Assembly: GCF_016863335.1 (NCBI RefSeq)
Contig: NZ_BOOR01000023.1
Location: forward strand, 1-64,000
DNA: 64,000 bases
Reading direction: 5' to 3'
Source: Planotetraspora thailandica
Lineage (GTDB): Bacteria > Actinomycetota > Actinomycetes > Streptosporangiales > Streptosporangiaceae
The notes below the pieces were generated by a model, which was not told the origin of the DNA, did not search any database, and worked only from the letters and a program-made list of their open reading frames with translations. The translations under genes were made by a program, and so were the position numbers. Shown here piece after piece: positions 27,242 through 35,480 of the stretch; the first letter of the stretch is position 1, and each line of letters starts with the position of its first letter.

Positions 27242-28306
27242 TCATCGTCTGCCCCGGGAACGCTTGGCCATCTCGCGCGGCTCCGACGCCACTGCGGCGT
27301 CGTAGCGCCCGTAGGCGTCGACGATGTCGCTGACCAGCCGGTGCCGCACCACGTCGGCGCTGGTCAGCCTACTGAAGTGAATGTCGTCGATGCCGTCGAG
27401 GATGTTCTGCACGACCTTGAGGCCGCTCTCCTGACCGCCGGGAAGGTCGATCTGGGTCACGTCACCCGTGACGACGATCTTGGAGTTGAACCCGAGCCGG
27501 GTGAGGAACATCTTCATCTGCTCGGGCGAGGTGTTCTGCGCCTCGTCGAGGATGATGAAGGCGTCGTTCAGCGTGCGGCCTCGCATGTACGCCAGGGGCG
27601 CGACCTCGATCGTCCCGGCGGACATGAGGCGCGGGATCGAGTCGGGGTCCAGCATGTCGTGCAGCGCGTCGTACAACGGCCGAAGATACGGATCGATCTT
27701 CTCGTAGAGGGTGCCCGGCAGGAATCCCAGCCGCTCCCCCGCCTCGACGGCGGGCCGGGTCAGGATGATCCGGTTGACATGCTTGTCCTGCAGGGCCTTC
27801 ACGGCCTTGGCCATCGCCAGATAGGTCTTGCCCGTACCGGCGGGGCCGATGCCGAACACGATCGTGTGCTTGTCGATCGCGTCGACGTACCGCTTCTGGT
27901 TGACGGTCTTGGGGCGGATCGTCCGGCCGCGGGAAGACAGAATGTCCAGGGAAAGGACCTCCGCGGGACGATCGGTCGTCATCCGCAGCATGGCGATGCT
28001 GCGTTCGACGGAGTCGGGCGTCAGTTCCGCGCCCGAAGTGACCAGTTCGACCAGCTCCTCGAAGAGGCGGACCACGATGCCGCTCTCCTCCGGGCTGCCG
28101 GTGATGGTGATCTCGTTGCCGCGCACGTGGATGTCGGCGCGGAATGCCTTCTCGATGACGCGCAGCAGTTCGTCGCGCGAACCGAGGAGGCTGACCATGG
28201 GCTGGCCGTCGGGGATGACCACCTTCGCCTGGGTCTTATGGAATTCCTGTGAATCGGACATGGGCGGCCGTACGGCCTGCTCGCCTCCCTCGTTTCCTAC
28301 CGTCAT
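27242..28306 (-). CDS. PhoH-like ATPase
   Basis: 354 residues from ATG 28306; ATG 28261 is an alternative start. P-loop GPAGTGKTYLAMAKAV, Walker B FIILDEAQNTSPEQMKMFLTRLG, and VTGDVTQIDLPGGQESGL are all conserved in PhoH-like proteins. A KH-like N-terminal segment (ADIHVRGNEITITGSPEE) suggests RNA binding. Members associate with YbeY in RNA metabolism. It is immediately downstream of the HIT gene (10-base gap) and upstream of ybeY, the standard actinobacterial order. Confidence 0.93.
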   Translation of the reverse strand: MTVGNEGGEQAVRPPMSDSQEFHKTQAKVVIPDGQPMVSLLGSRDELLRVIEKAFRADIHVRGNEITITGSPEESGIVVRLFEELVELVTSGAELTPDSVERSIAMLRMTTDRPAEVLSLDILSSRGRTIRPKTVNQKRYVDAIDKHTIVFGIGPAGTGKTYLAMAKAVKALQDKHVNRIILTRPAVEAGERLGFLPGTLYEKIDPYLRPLYDALHDMLDPDSIPRLMSAGTIEVAPLAYMRGRTLNDAFIILDEAQNTSPEQMKMFLTRLGFNSKIVVTGDVTQIDLPGGQESGLKVVQNILDGIDDIHFSRLTSADVVRHRLVSDIVDAYGRYDAAVASEPREMAKRSRGRR

Positions 28307-28315
28307 GCTAGCCGT

Positions 28316-28660
28316 TCAACCGGGGGGCCACTGGAGGCTCCTGCCGCCGAGAACGTGCGCGTGAACATGGAAGACGGTCTGCCCGGCCCCCGTTCCCGTG
28401 TTGAAGACGACGCGATACCCGGACTCGGACACCCCCTCCTGCACGGCGACGATGTGGCAGGCGGAGAGCAGGTCGTCGGCCAGGCCGTCGTCGGCCGCGG
28501 CGAGCGCGGCGGCGTTCTCGTAGTGGACCTTGGGAACCACCAGCACGTGGGTGGGGGCCTGGGGGTTGATGTCGCGGAACGCGAGAGCCCTGCCCGTCTC
28601 AAGGACGATTTCCGCGGGGATCTCTTTGGCCGCTATCTTGCAGAACAGGCAGTCGGTCAC
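28316..28660 (-). CDS. HIT-family nucleotide-binding hydrolase
   Basis: 114 residues from GTG 28660, six bases after a -10-like TACGCT, so probably leaderless. CLFCKIAAKEIPAEIVLE at the N-terminus, FRDINPQAPTHVLVVPKVH in the centre and QTVFHVHAHVLGGRSLQWPPG (HxHxH histidine triad) at the end are diagnostic of HINT/HIT proteins, which hydrolyse adenosine phosphoramidates. Short N-terminal CxxC. First gene of the HIT-phoH-ybeY-corC stretch. Confidence 0.93.
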   Translation of the reverse strand: MTDCLFCKIAAKEIPAEIVLETGRALAFRDINPQAPTHVLVVPKVHYENAAALAAADDGLADDLLSACHIVAVQEGVSESGYRVVFNTGTGAGQTVFHVHAHVLGGRSLQWPPG

Positions 28661-28779
28661 GGCGAAAGCGTAGCCGTTGCCAATCGGTGATGCCGTGGAA
28701 AGATCCCCGCAGATAGTCTTGGTGTGCGACACTGCACCGAAAAAACACCCCTAGTGTCGGGCGAGGACACCACTGGGTC

Positions 28780-29385
28780 ATGCCCCCTAATGATTCGGAA
28801 GAACGTAAACTTCCCGGGAGTGACGAGCGTCCTACTGACGTGACCACCGAAACCCTCGTGGCCGACAGGTCAATGGGGGCGGTGCCCGTCGGATGGGACG
28901 CCGACATGGCCGTGACGGCGCTGTACAGCGCTCACTATCGGTCGTTGGTGCGTCTCGCGGTATTGCTGGTCCGCGACGTGGCCAGCGCCGAAGAGGTCGT
29001 GCAGGACGCCTTCGTCGCCATTCATGGCGCGTGGCGACGTCTGCGGGACACCGACAAGGCACTCGCCTACCTGCGCCAATCGGTCGTCAACAGATCACGG
29101 TCGGTGCTTCGGCACCGTGCCGTCGTCGAGAGATACGCCCCCAAGGGCCTTCCCGACGCTCCCAGCGCGGAGAACGGCGCCATCGGAGAACTGGAGCGCA
29201 CAGCGGTGATCGAGGCACTCCGCGGCCTGCCGACCAGGCAGCGGGAGGCCCTGGTCCTGCGCTACTACGGGGACCTGTCCGAGGCGGAGATCGCGGGCGC
29301 CATGGGCATCAGCAAGGGCGCGGTGAAAAGTCACACGGCCCGCGGCATGGCCGCATTACGGATGGCACTGGAGCAGTTCTCATGA
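28780..29385 (+). CDS. ECF RNA polymerase sigma factor, SigE-like subfamily
   Basis: 201 residues. Region 2: FYSAHYRSLVRLA-like LYSAHYRSLVRLAVLLVRDVASAEEVVQDAFVAIHGAWRRL; region 4: ALRGLPTRQREALVLRYYGDLSEAEIAGAMGISKGAVKSHTARGMAALRMAL. This matches the actinobacterial SigE-type ECF group. Proteins of this group lack a classical zinc anti-sigma factor. It is inserted on the forward strand between the HIT and rsmE genes, opposite in direction to the conserved block. Stop and next start overlap (ATGA). Confidence 0.93.
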   Translation: MPPNDSEERKLPGSDERPTDVTTETLVADRSMGAVPVGWDADMAVTALYSAHYRSLVRLAVLLVRDVASAEEVVQDAFVAIHGAWRRLRDTDKALAYLRQSVVNRSRSVLRHRAVVERYAPKGLPDAPSAENGAIGELERTAVIEALRGLPTRQREALVLRYYGDLSEAEIAGAMGISKGAVKSHTARGMAALRMALEQFS

Positions 29386-29993
29386 CCTTCCCCGACGACG
29401 AGTTCGAGGAGCTGCTCCGCACCGCCATGCGCGCGGAAGCGGACTCCATCGTGCCGTCACCCGAGGGGCTGAACATCATCCGCGGGCGGATCGAAAGACG
29501 TGGCCTGCGGGGCACCTTTTGGTGGCGGATCGGAGTCTCGGTAGCCGGAGCGGTCCTCGTGGCGGGCACGGTCATCATGCTGGTGCCCGATCTTCGTGAT
29601 CAGGTGAGCCAGAGCACGGGCATCTCCCAGGCGGGCGCGGACGGCACCGAACTGCCCGACGTCTCCTCGACCGGGCGGCCTCCGGCGGGCACCGTACCGA
29701 CCCCGATCGTCAACTCCGGCGGCTCGATGCACCCCGAGCAGACCCCGACCCCCACTCACAAGGCGACCCCGAGCGTGAAACCGTCACCGCGGACGAGCCC
29801 CTGCCCCACCCACACCACAGGCCACGCGCCGGCGTCGCCGTCGTGCGCCCCGGTGTCGCAGGTGCCTCCGCCGCCGGTGGTCACGCCGACGACGGTCACC
29901 CCTCCGGACCCGTCTCCGACCCCCACTCCTTCACCGACCCCGTCGCCGGTGGACACGGCGGCCGGCGACACCGCCGAGGCCCCGGCCTCCTAG
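29382..29993 (+). CDS. Membrane protein coupled to ECF sigma factor (putative anti-sigma)
   Basis: 203 residues, overlapping the sigma gene by four bases. The cytoplasmic N-terminus (DDEFEELLRTAMRAEADSIVPSPEGLNIIRGRI) precedes one transmembrane helix (IGVSVAGAVLVAGTVIML). The rest, from about residue 70, is an extracytoplasmic Pro/Thr/Ser-rich tail (TPTPTHKATP, PTPTPSPTPSP) likely to span the cell wall, with two Cys. No zinc-binding HxxxCxxC motif is present. Gene order and topology indicate it controls the sigma factor, but that is inference. Confidence 0.75.
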   Translation: MTFPDDEFEELLRTAMRAEADSIVPSPEGLNIIRGRIERRGLRGTFWWRIGVSVAGAVLVAGTVIMLVPDLRDQVSQSTGISQAGADGTELPDVSSTGRPPAGTVPTPIVNSGGSMHPEQTPTPTHKATPSVKPSPRTSPCPTHTTGHAPASPSCAPVSQVPPPPVVTPTTVTPPDPSPTPTPSPTPSPVDTAAGDTAEAPAS

Positions 29994-30012
29994 ACCGCTC
30001 CGGCCGGGCGCG

Positions 30013-30744
30013 TCACCAGCGCCCGCAGCGGGACAGCAGCACGGACGCCGCCGCCACCCCCGCCGTCGACGTCCGCAGCACGGTCGGCCCGAGAAGGGCG
30101 GGTACGGCTCCCGCCTCCGTGAACCGGGAGATCTCCTCGCCGGTGACGCCTCCCTCAGGGCCGACCACGATGACGACGTCTCCCTCCGCGGGCACTGCGA
30201 GTCCGGACATCGGCTCGGCGGCCTCCTCGTGGAGCACGATGCCGAGCGCCGCCCGCGAGATCAGCGCGGCCACGTCGGCGGTCGTCGCCTGCTCGGTCAC
30301 CTCGGGCAGGTGGAAGCGGCGGGCCTGCTTGCCCGCCTCGCGCGCCGTACTCCGCCAGCGGGCCAGCGCCTTGGCCGCGCGGTCGCCCTTCCACTGCGTC
30401 ACGCAGCGGGCGGCCGACCACGGCACGATCACGTCGACGCCGACCTCGGTCATCATCTCGACGGCCAGTTCGCCGCGGTCGCCCTTCGGCAGCCCCTGCA
30501 CGACCACCAGCCGCGGCGCGGGCGCCTCCACCTGGTAGCGCTTGACCACCTCGGCGGTCAGCGACTCCTTGGCGACGTCGACCACGACGCACTCGGCGAC
30601 CTCACCGGCGCCGTCGGTGAGGTCGATCCGCTCTCCCGGCCGCATCCGGCGCACGGCGGCGGCGTGCCGCCCCTCCGCCCCGCCGAGGACGATGCGGGCG
30701 GCCTGGAGGCCGGCACGGTCCGCCAGGAACACGGGAACGCTCAT
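30013..30744 (-). CDS. rsmE: 16S rRNA (uracil-1498-N3)-methyltransferase
   Basis: 243 residues, SPOUT fold. N-terminal PUA-like part HAAAVRRMRPGERIDLTDGAG; C-terminal VGPEGGVTGEEISRF and LGPTVLRTSTAGVAAASVL are the RsmE SAM-binding trefoil-knot motifs. It methylates U1498 of 16S rRNA. Located 21 bases downstream of dnaJ in the hrcA-dnaJ-rsmE operon. Confidence 0.95.
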   Translation of the reverse strand: MSVPVFLADRAGLQAARIVLGGAEGRHAAAVRRMRPGERIDLTDGAGEVAECVVVDVAKESLTAEVVKRYQVEAPAPRLVVVQGLPKGDRGELAVEMMTEVGVDVIVPWSAARCVTQWKGDRAAKALARWRSTAREAGKQARRFHLPEVTEQATTADVAALISRAALGIVLHEEAAEPMSGLAVPAEGDVVIVVGPEGGVTGEEISRFTEAGAVPALLGPTVLRTSTAGVAAASVLLSRCGRW

Positions 30745-30765
30745 GCGATCTCCGACCCCGAGGGC

Positions 30766-31899
30766 TCAGCGGCCGTTGAAGGCGTCTCTGAGGCGGGAGA
30801 AGAAACCCTGCTGTCCCGGGGAGAACTTGCCGGGCGGCCTTTCCTCGCCACGCAGCTTGGACAGCTCGCGCAGGAGCTCCTCCTGCTGGGGGTCGAGCTT
30901 GGTCGGGGTCTCCACGTTGACGTGGATCAGCAGGTCGCCCCTCCCGGTCTCGTTGAGCCGCTGGACGCCCCTGTTGTACAGGGGGATGACCTGCCCCGCC
31001 TGGGTACCCGGCCGTACGTCGATCTCCTCCGCGCCGTCGAGGGTCTCGACGGTGAGAGAGGTGCCGAGCGCGGCCGCCGTCATGGGGATCATCACGGTGC
31101 AGTGCAGCTCGTCGCCGCGCCGCTCGAAGATCGGGTGAGGACGCTCGACGATCTCCAGGAAGAGGTCGCCCGCGGGGCCGCCCCCGGGGCCGACCTCGCC
31201 CTCGCCGGCGAGCTGGATATGGGTGCCGTCCTCGACGCCCGCGGGGATGCGCACCTTGATGGTGCGCCGGGTGCGCACGCGGCCCTCGCCCGAGCACTCC
31301 ATGCAGGGGTGGCGGATCACGCTGCCGAAGCCGCCGCACTGGGGGCAGGGCCGGGAGGTCATGACCTGGCCGAGGAACGACCGGGTGACCTGCGACACCT
31401 CGCCGCGCCCGTGGCACATGTCGCAGGTGTCGGGGTGGGTGCCGGCGGCCGCACCCGAGCCCTGGCACACCTCGCAGACCACGGCGGTGTCGACCACCAG
31501 CTCGCGGGTGGTGCCGAACCCCGACTCGGCGAGGTCGAGCTCGACCCGGATCGTCGCGTTACGGCCCCGCCTCGCCCGCGAGCGCGGGCCGCGCGACGCG
31601 CCGGAGGCGCCGAAGAAGGCGTCCATGATGTCGCTGAACGGGAACCCGGCTCCGAAGCCGCCCGCCCCCGCCCCGGCTCCGTTGCTGAACGGGTCGCCGC
31701 CGAGGTCGTACATCTGGCGCTTGTTGGTGTCGGAGAGCACCTCGTACGCCTGGGTGATCTCCTTGAAGCGCTCCTGGGTCTCCGGGTCCGGGTTCACGTC
31801 CGGGTGCAGCTGACGGGCGAGACGGCGGTAGGCCTTCTTGATCTCTTCCTGGCTGGCGTCACGGCGGACCCCGAGGGTCGCGTAGTAGTCCTGGGCCAC
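30766..31899 (-). CDS. dnaJ: Chaperone DnaJ
   Basis: 377 residues from GTG 31899, directly abutting the hrcA stop. J domain with the HPD motif ([15 protein letters not shown]), a Gly/Phe-rich segment ([16 protein letters not shown]), four CxxCxGxG zinc repeats ([32 protein letters not shown]) and a C-terminal substrate-binding domain. It stimulates DnaK ATPase. Linkage to hrcA marks it as the second actinobacterial DnaJ (the other is in the dnaK operon). Controlled by HrcA through the CIRCE site upstream. Confidence 0.96.
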   Translation of the reverse strand: MAQDYYATLGVRRDASQEEIKKAYRRLARQLHPDVNPDPETQERFKEITQAYEVLSDTNKRQMYDLGGDPFSNGAGAGAGGFGAGFPFSDIMDAFFGASGASRGPRSRARRGRNATIRVELDLAESGFGTTRELVVDTAVVCEVCQGSGAAAGTHPDTCDMCHGRGEVSQVTRSFLGQVMTSRPCPQCGGFGSVIRHPCMECSGEGRVRTRRTIKVRIPAGVEDGTHIQLAGEGEVGPGGGPAGDLFLEIVERPHPIFERRGDELHCTVMIPMTAAALGTSLTVETLDGAEEIDVRPGTQAGQVIPLYNRGVQRLNETGRGDLLIHVNVETPTKLDPQQEELLRELSKLRGEERPPGKFSPGQQGFFSRLRDAFNGR

Positions 31900-32913
31900 T
31901 TACGACCCCGCCAGAATCTGGCCGACGTAGCGCGCCACGGCGCGCACCGCACCCATCGTCACGGGATAGTCCATTCGCGTCGGGCCCAGCACTCCGAGCC
32001 GGGCCAGTTCCTTGTCGCCCGAACCGTATCCCGCGGCCACTATCGAGGTGCCGCGAAGTCCGGTGTACGGGTTCTCCGAGCCGATCCGGACGGTCAGCTC
32101 GGACAGGCCGCCGGTCTCGCCGAGGAGACGCATCAGCACGACCTGTTCCTCCAGAGCCTCCAGCACGTCACGCAGGCCGACGCTGAAGTCGGCCGCCGCG
32201 AGGTTGGCGGCCCCGGCAAATACGATCTTCTCCTCGTGCCGCTCCACGAGTGTCTCCAGCAGCACCGACAGGATCGTCGCGGCCACCGGCCGGTCCTCCT
32301 GCGGCAGCCGCTCCGGCAGTTCTGCGACGGTCTCCGGCACGTTGGACAGGCCGCAGCCGTCCAGGCAGGTGTTGAGGACGGCCCGCAGGTTCGCGATCCG
32401 GTCCTCCGCCACCTCCTCGACCAGATCGATCACGCGCTGCTCGACCCTGCCGGTGTTGGTGATCAGCACGAGCATCACCCGCCGATCGCCGACGGGCACG
32501 ATTTCCACGTGACGGACGGTCGACCTGGTCAGCGACGGATACTGCACCACCGCGACCTGCCGGGTGAGCTGGGCCAGCAGTCGCACAGTGCGCATGACGA
32601 TCTCGTCGAGGTCGACGGCCCCGGCGAGGAAGGTCTCGATCGCCCTGCGCTCGGCGCCGGACAGCGGCTTGACCTGCGAGAGGCGATCGACGAACAGGCG
32701 GTATCCCTTGTCCGTCGGCACGCGGCCCGCGCTGGTGTGGGGCTGGTGGATGTAGCCCTGCTCCTCCAGCGCTGCCATGTCGTTGCGGATCGTCGCGGGA
32801 GAGACGCCGAGGTTGTGCCTGTCGGCAAGGGCCTTGGAGCCCACCGGCTCATTGGTGGACACGTAGTCTTCGACGATGGCACGCAGCACGGCCAGCTTGC
32901 GGTCGTCGAGCAA
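31900..32913 (-). CDS. hrcA: Heat-inducible transcription repressor HrcA
   Basis: 337 residues from TTG 32913, selected because GGAGGT lies six bases upstream and [28 protein letters not shown] is the usual HrcA N-terminus. The winged helix includes [43 protein letters not shown]. HrcA dimers bind CIRCE and repress class I heat-shock genes; a CIRCE element lies 32 bases upstream, so it is autoregulated. First gene of hrcA-dnaJ-rsmE. Confidence 0.96.
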   Translation of the reverse strand: MLDDRKLAVLRAIVEDYVSTNEPVGSKALADRHNLGVSPATIRNDMAALEEQGYIHQPHTSAGRVPTDKGYRLFVDRLSQVKPLSGAERRAIETFLAGAVDLDEIVMRTVRLLAQLTRQVAVVQYPSLTRSTVRHVEIVPVGDRRVMLVLITNTGRVEQRVIDLVEEVAEDRIANLRAVLNTCLDGCGLSNVPETVAELPERLPQEDRPVAATILSVLLETLVERHEEKIVFAGAANLAAADFSVGLRDVLEALEEQVVLMRLLGETGGLSELTVRIGSENPYTGLRGTSIVAAGYGSGDKELARLGVLGPTRMDYPVTMGAVRAVARYVGQILAGS

Positions 32914-32945
32914 TGTGTCACCTCCCTCTGCGGGGAACACGGGCT

Positions 32946-32972
32946 CTGGCACTCTGTGTTCCCGAGTGCCAA
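32946..32972. promoter_or_regulatory. CIRCE operator of hrcA
   Basis: CTGGCACTC-N9-GAGTGCCAA matches the CIRCE consensus TTAGCACTC-N9-GAGTGCTAA, with the central GCACTC and GAGTGC arms intact. It is located 32 to 59 bases upstream of the hrcA TTG start, as expected for HrcA autoregulation. Confidence 0.92.
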
Positions 32973-33146
32973 GTGTACGGCCACCGTCCCCGGGGTGCGA
33001 TAACACAAGCGGCGGCTCGGACAAACCGCCTGTATATCGCTTACATGCGCTCACGAACGAAATACCCCGTCCGTGGAGAAGTCCCCGTTTTACGCGTCAC
33101 GGATCTCTGCCGACAACTCCCGCCCCTGTTTGCTAGCGTTCCCGGC

Positions 33147-33962
33147 ATGTACGGGCAGGACGTGCTCTCCGGTGACTGGCGGCGCCCCAAGAAGGGGCAG
33201 ATCCCCAAGATCCCAGCCGAACTCGATCTCGTGGTCGAAGACGCGGAGGGCCGCTTCTGCGGGGCCGTCGTCGCCTGCGACAAGGAGGGCGTGACCCTGG
33301 AGGACCGGCACGGCCGGCGGCGCCTGTTCCCGCTGACACCCGCCGGGTTCCTCCTCGACGGCAAGCCCGTGACCCTCGTACGGCCGGCTGCCGCGCCGCA
33401 GGCGCCCAGGAGGAGCGCCTCCGGCTCCGTCGCGGTGGAGGGGCTGCGGGCCCGGGTGGCGCGGGAGAGCCGCATCTACGTCGAGGGCGTGCACGACGCG
33501 TCTCTCGTCGAGAAGATCTGGGGCCACGACCTGCGCGTGGAGGGGGTCGTCGTCGAATACCTCGAGGGCGTCGACGACCTGCCCGCCATCGTGGCCGAGT
33601 TCGCACCCGAGCCGGGCAGGCGTCTGGGGGTGCTGGTCGACCACCTAGTGCCGGGTTCCAAGGAGAGCCGGATCGCGAGCCAGGTCTCGGGAGACGACGT
33701 GCTGGTCGTCGGCCATCCGTACGTCGACGTCTGGCAGGCCGTCAAGCCCTCGGCACTCGACATCCCCGCCTGGCCGAACGTGCCGCGGGGAGTTCCGTGG
33801 AAGGAGGGCGTGATCGCCGCTCTCGGCTGGCGGATGGACCCGCAGGAGGCCTGGCGGCACATCCTCGGCCGCGTCCAGACCTACGCCGACCTCCAACCCG
33901 AACTCCTCGGCCGGGTGGAAGAACTGATCGACTTCGTCACCACCCCCCACCCCTCCCCGTGA
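33147..33962 (+). CDS. DUF3097 family protein
   Basis: 271 residues from ATG 33147; a -10-like TAGCGT seven bases before it indicates a leaderless message. MYGQDVLSGDWRRPKKGQIPKIPAELDLVVED is the typical DUF3097 start. A Toprim-like region follows (SRIYVEGVHDASLVEKIWGHDLRVEGVVVEYLEGVDDLP), then LVDHLVPGSKESRIA and VWQAVKPSALDI. The function is unknown; the fold suggests a nucleic-acid-related role. The stop TGA is the first three bases after the G that opens repeat array 2, so the gene end and repeat core are fused. Confidence 0.88.
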   Translation: MYGQDVLSGDWRRPKKGQIPKIPAELDLVVEDAEGRFCGAVVACDKEGVTLEDRHGRRRLFPLTPAGFLLDGKPVTLVRPAAAPQAPRRSASGSVAVEGLRARVARESRIYVEGVHDASLVEKIWGHDLRVEGVVVEYLEGVDDLPAIVAEFAPEPGRRLGVLVDHLVPGSKESRIASQVSGDDVLVVGHPYVDVWQAVKPSALDIPAWPNVPRGVPWKEGVIAALGWRMDPQEAWRHILGRVQTYADLQPELLGRVEELIDFVTTPHPSP

Positions 33963-34129
33963 TCATGCAGAACTTCGGGATCATGCCCTCCCGCCTGCGC
34001 ATACCCTGCTCGTGATCATGCAGAAGTTCGGACACAAGCCGCCCTGCCTGCGCATACGCTGTTCGTGATCATGCAGAAGTTCGGACACAAGCCGCCCCAC
34101 CTGCGAAAACATCAACCGTGATCATGCAC
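33959..34129 (+). repeat. 53-bp repeat array 2, three units plus terminal half-core
   Basis: Cores start at 33959 (one mismatch, GCAGAACTTCG), 34012 and 34065; a truncated GTGATCATGCAC starts at 34118. Spacing is exactly 53 throughout. The inter-core segments of units 2 and 3 share GACACAAGCCGCCC. The first core includes the stop codon of the DUF3097 gene and the terminal half-core ends about ten bases before the end of the convergent hemW gene. Confidence 0.92.
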
Positions 34130-34139
34130 GGGGACGCAT

Positions 34140-35360
34140 TCAGGCGGTCAGGTCGACGATCAGGGCGTCCGCGAGCAGCCTTCCCCGCAGGGTGAGCACG
34201 GCCTGACCACGCTTGAACGCCTCCGGCTCCAGCAGCCCGTCCCCCAGCGCCCTGGCGACGGCCGTACGCGCCTGAGGGGGCAGGTCCGCCAGCGGGAACC
34301 CGGAGTCCAGGCGCAGCTCCAGCATGATCCTTTCGACCGCCCTGTCCGCGGCGGACAACTCCTCCCTGGCGTACCCGGGTGAGTCTCCCGCGGCCAGCCG
34401 CCCCGCGTAGGCCGCCGGGTGCTTGACGTTCCACCAGCGGGTGCCGCCGACGTGGCCGTGGGCTCCCGGGCCGACGCCCCACCAGTCCCCGCCGGTCCAA
34501 TAGAGCAGGTTGTGGCGGCAGCGCGCCTCGTCGGACGCCGCCCAGTTGGAGATCTCGTACCACCGCAGGCCTGCTGCCGAGAGCATCTCGTCGGCGATCA
34601 GGTAGCGGTCGGCCGCCACGTCGTCGTCCGGCATCGGCAGCTCGCCGCGGCGCACGCGCGCGGCCAGCCGTGTGCCGTCTTCGACGATCAGTGAGTACGC
34701 CGATATGTGATCGGGCCCGGCGGCCAGGGCGGCCTCCAGCGTCGCCCGCCAGTCGGCGTCGGTCTCCCCCGGGGTGCTGTAGATCAGGTCCAGATTGACG
34801 TGGTCGAATCCGGCCTCGCGCGCCTCCCGTACGGCTTGCGCGGGGCGGCCGGGCGTGTGCCGCCGGTCGAGCACCTGGAGCACGTGCTCGCTGGCGCTCT
34901 GCATGCCGAAGCTCATGCGGTTGAATCCGCCCGCCCTGAGGGTCTCCAGGTATTCGCGGTCGACCGACTCGGGGTTGGCCTCGGTGGTCACCTCCGCGCC
35001 GGGCGCCAGGCCGAACTCCTTGTCGATCGCCTGGAGCATCCGTACGAGGTCGGCGGCGGGCAGCAGGGTGGGCGTGCCCCCGCCGAAGAAGACCGTCTGG
35101 ACCGGCAGTGCGGCGTCTCCCAGCACGCGCCGCGCGAGCCGTACCTCTTCGATCGCGGTGGCGGCGTAGTCGCGTTGCGAGGCACCGGGGCCGAGCTCGG
35201 CAGACGTGTAGGTGTTGAAGTCGCAGTAGCCGCAGCGCGTGGCGCAGAACGGCACATGCACGTAGAAGCCGAACGGGCGGGAGCCCAGCCCGTCGAGGGC
35301 GCTCGGCGGCAGTTCGCCGGACGCGGGGACGGGATCGCCGTCGGGAAGCACGGAAGGCAC
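34140..35360 (-). CDS. hemW: Heme chaperone HemW (radical SAM, formerly HemN-like)
   Basis: About 406 residues from GTG 35360 (a longer start at 35393 is possible). Radical SAM cluster motif CATRCGYCDFNTY (CxxxCxxC), then FFGGGTPTLLP, EANPESVDREYLETLRAGGFNRMSFGMQS, and a HemN C-terminal region with LYWTGGDWWGVGPGAHGH. HemW transfers heme; it lacks the coproporphyrinogen oxidase residues of true HemN. It converges on the DUF3097 gene across repeat array 2. Confidence 0.92.
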   Translation of the reverse strand: MPSVLPDGDPVPASGELPPSALDGLGSRPFGFYVHVPFCATRCGYCDFNTYTSAELGPGASQRDYAATAIEEVRLARRVLGDAALPVQTVFFGGGTPTLLPAADLVRMLQAIDKEFGLAPGAEVTTEANPESVDREYLETLRAGGFNRMSFGMQSASEHVLQVLDRRHTPGRPAQAVREAREAGFDHVNLDLIYSTPGETDADWRATLEAALAAGPDHISAYSLIVEDGTRLAARVRRGELPMPDDDVAADRYLIADEMLSAAGLRWYEISNWAASDEARCRHNLLYWTGGDWWGVGPGAHGHVGGTRWWNVKHPAAYAGRLAAGDSPGYAREELSAADRAVERIMLELRLDSGFPLADLPPQARTAVARALGDGLLEPEAFKRGQAVLTLRGRLLADALIVDLTA

Positions 35361-35430
35361 GGTCCCAGTCTGCCGCCCGTGCCTGCATGCCATTGACGCC
35401 CCGGGCGCTCCGGTCTACGATCAGGCGCAA

Positions 35431-35452
35431 TTTAAAAGAAAGTTTCCTATTA
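35431..35452. promoter_or_regulatory. Palindrome upstream of chitinase, CsnR-box-like
   Basis: AAAAGAAAGTTTCCTATTAG is centred on GAAAGTTTC and shares the right arm GTTTCCTA with the CsnR-type (ROK family) operator TTAGGAAAGTTTCCTAA described for Streptomyces chitosanase genes. The left arm is degenerate. It is 30-50 bases upstream of the chitinase start. An unusual A/T-rich spot. Confidence 0.45.
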
Positions 35453-35480
35453 GTTGTCCATCGCAACAGCAGGAGACAGC

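Noticed and set aside
30229-33003. A 924-codon forward frame opposite rsmE, dnaJ and hrcA.
   Set aside because: Antisense to three well-identified genes with full motifs; low-complexity Arg/His/Gly composition marks it as a shadow.
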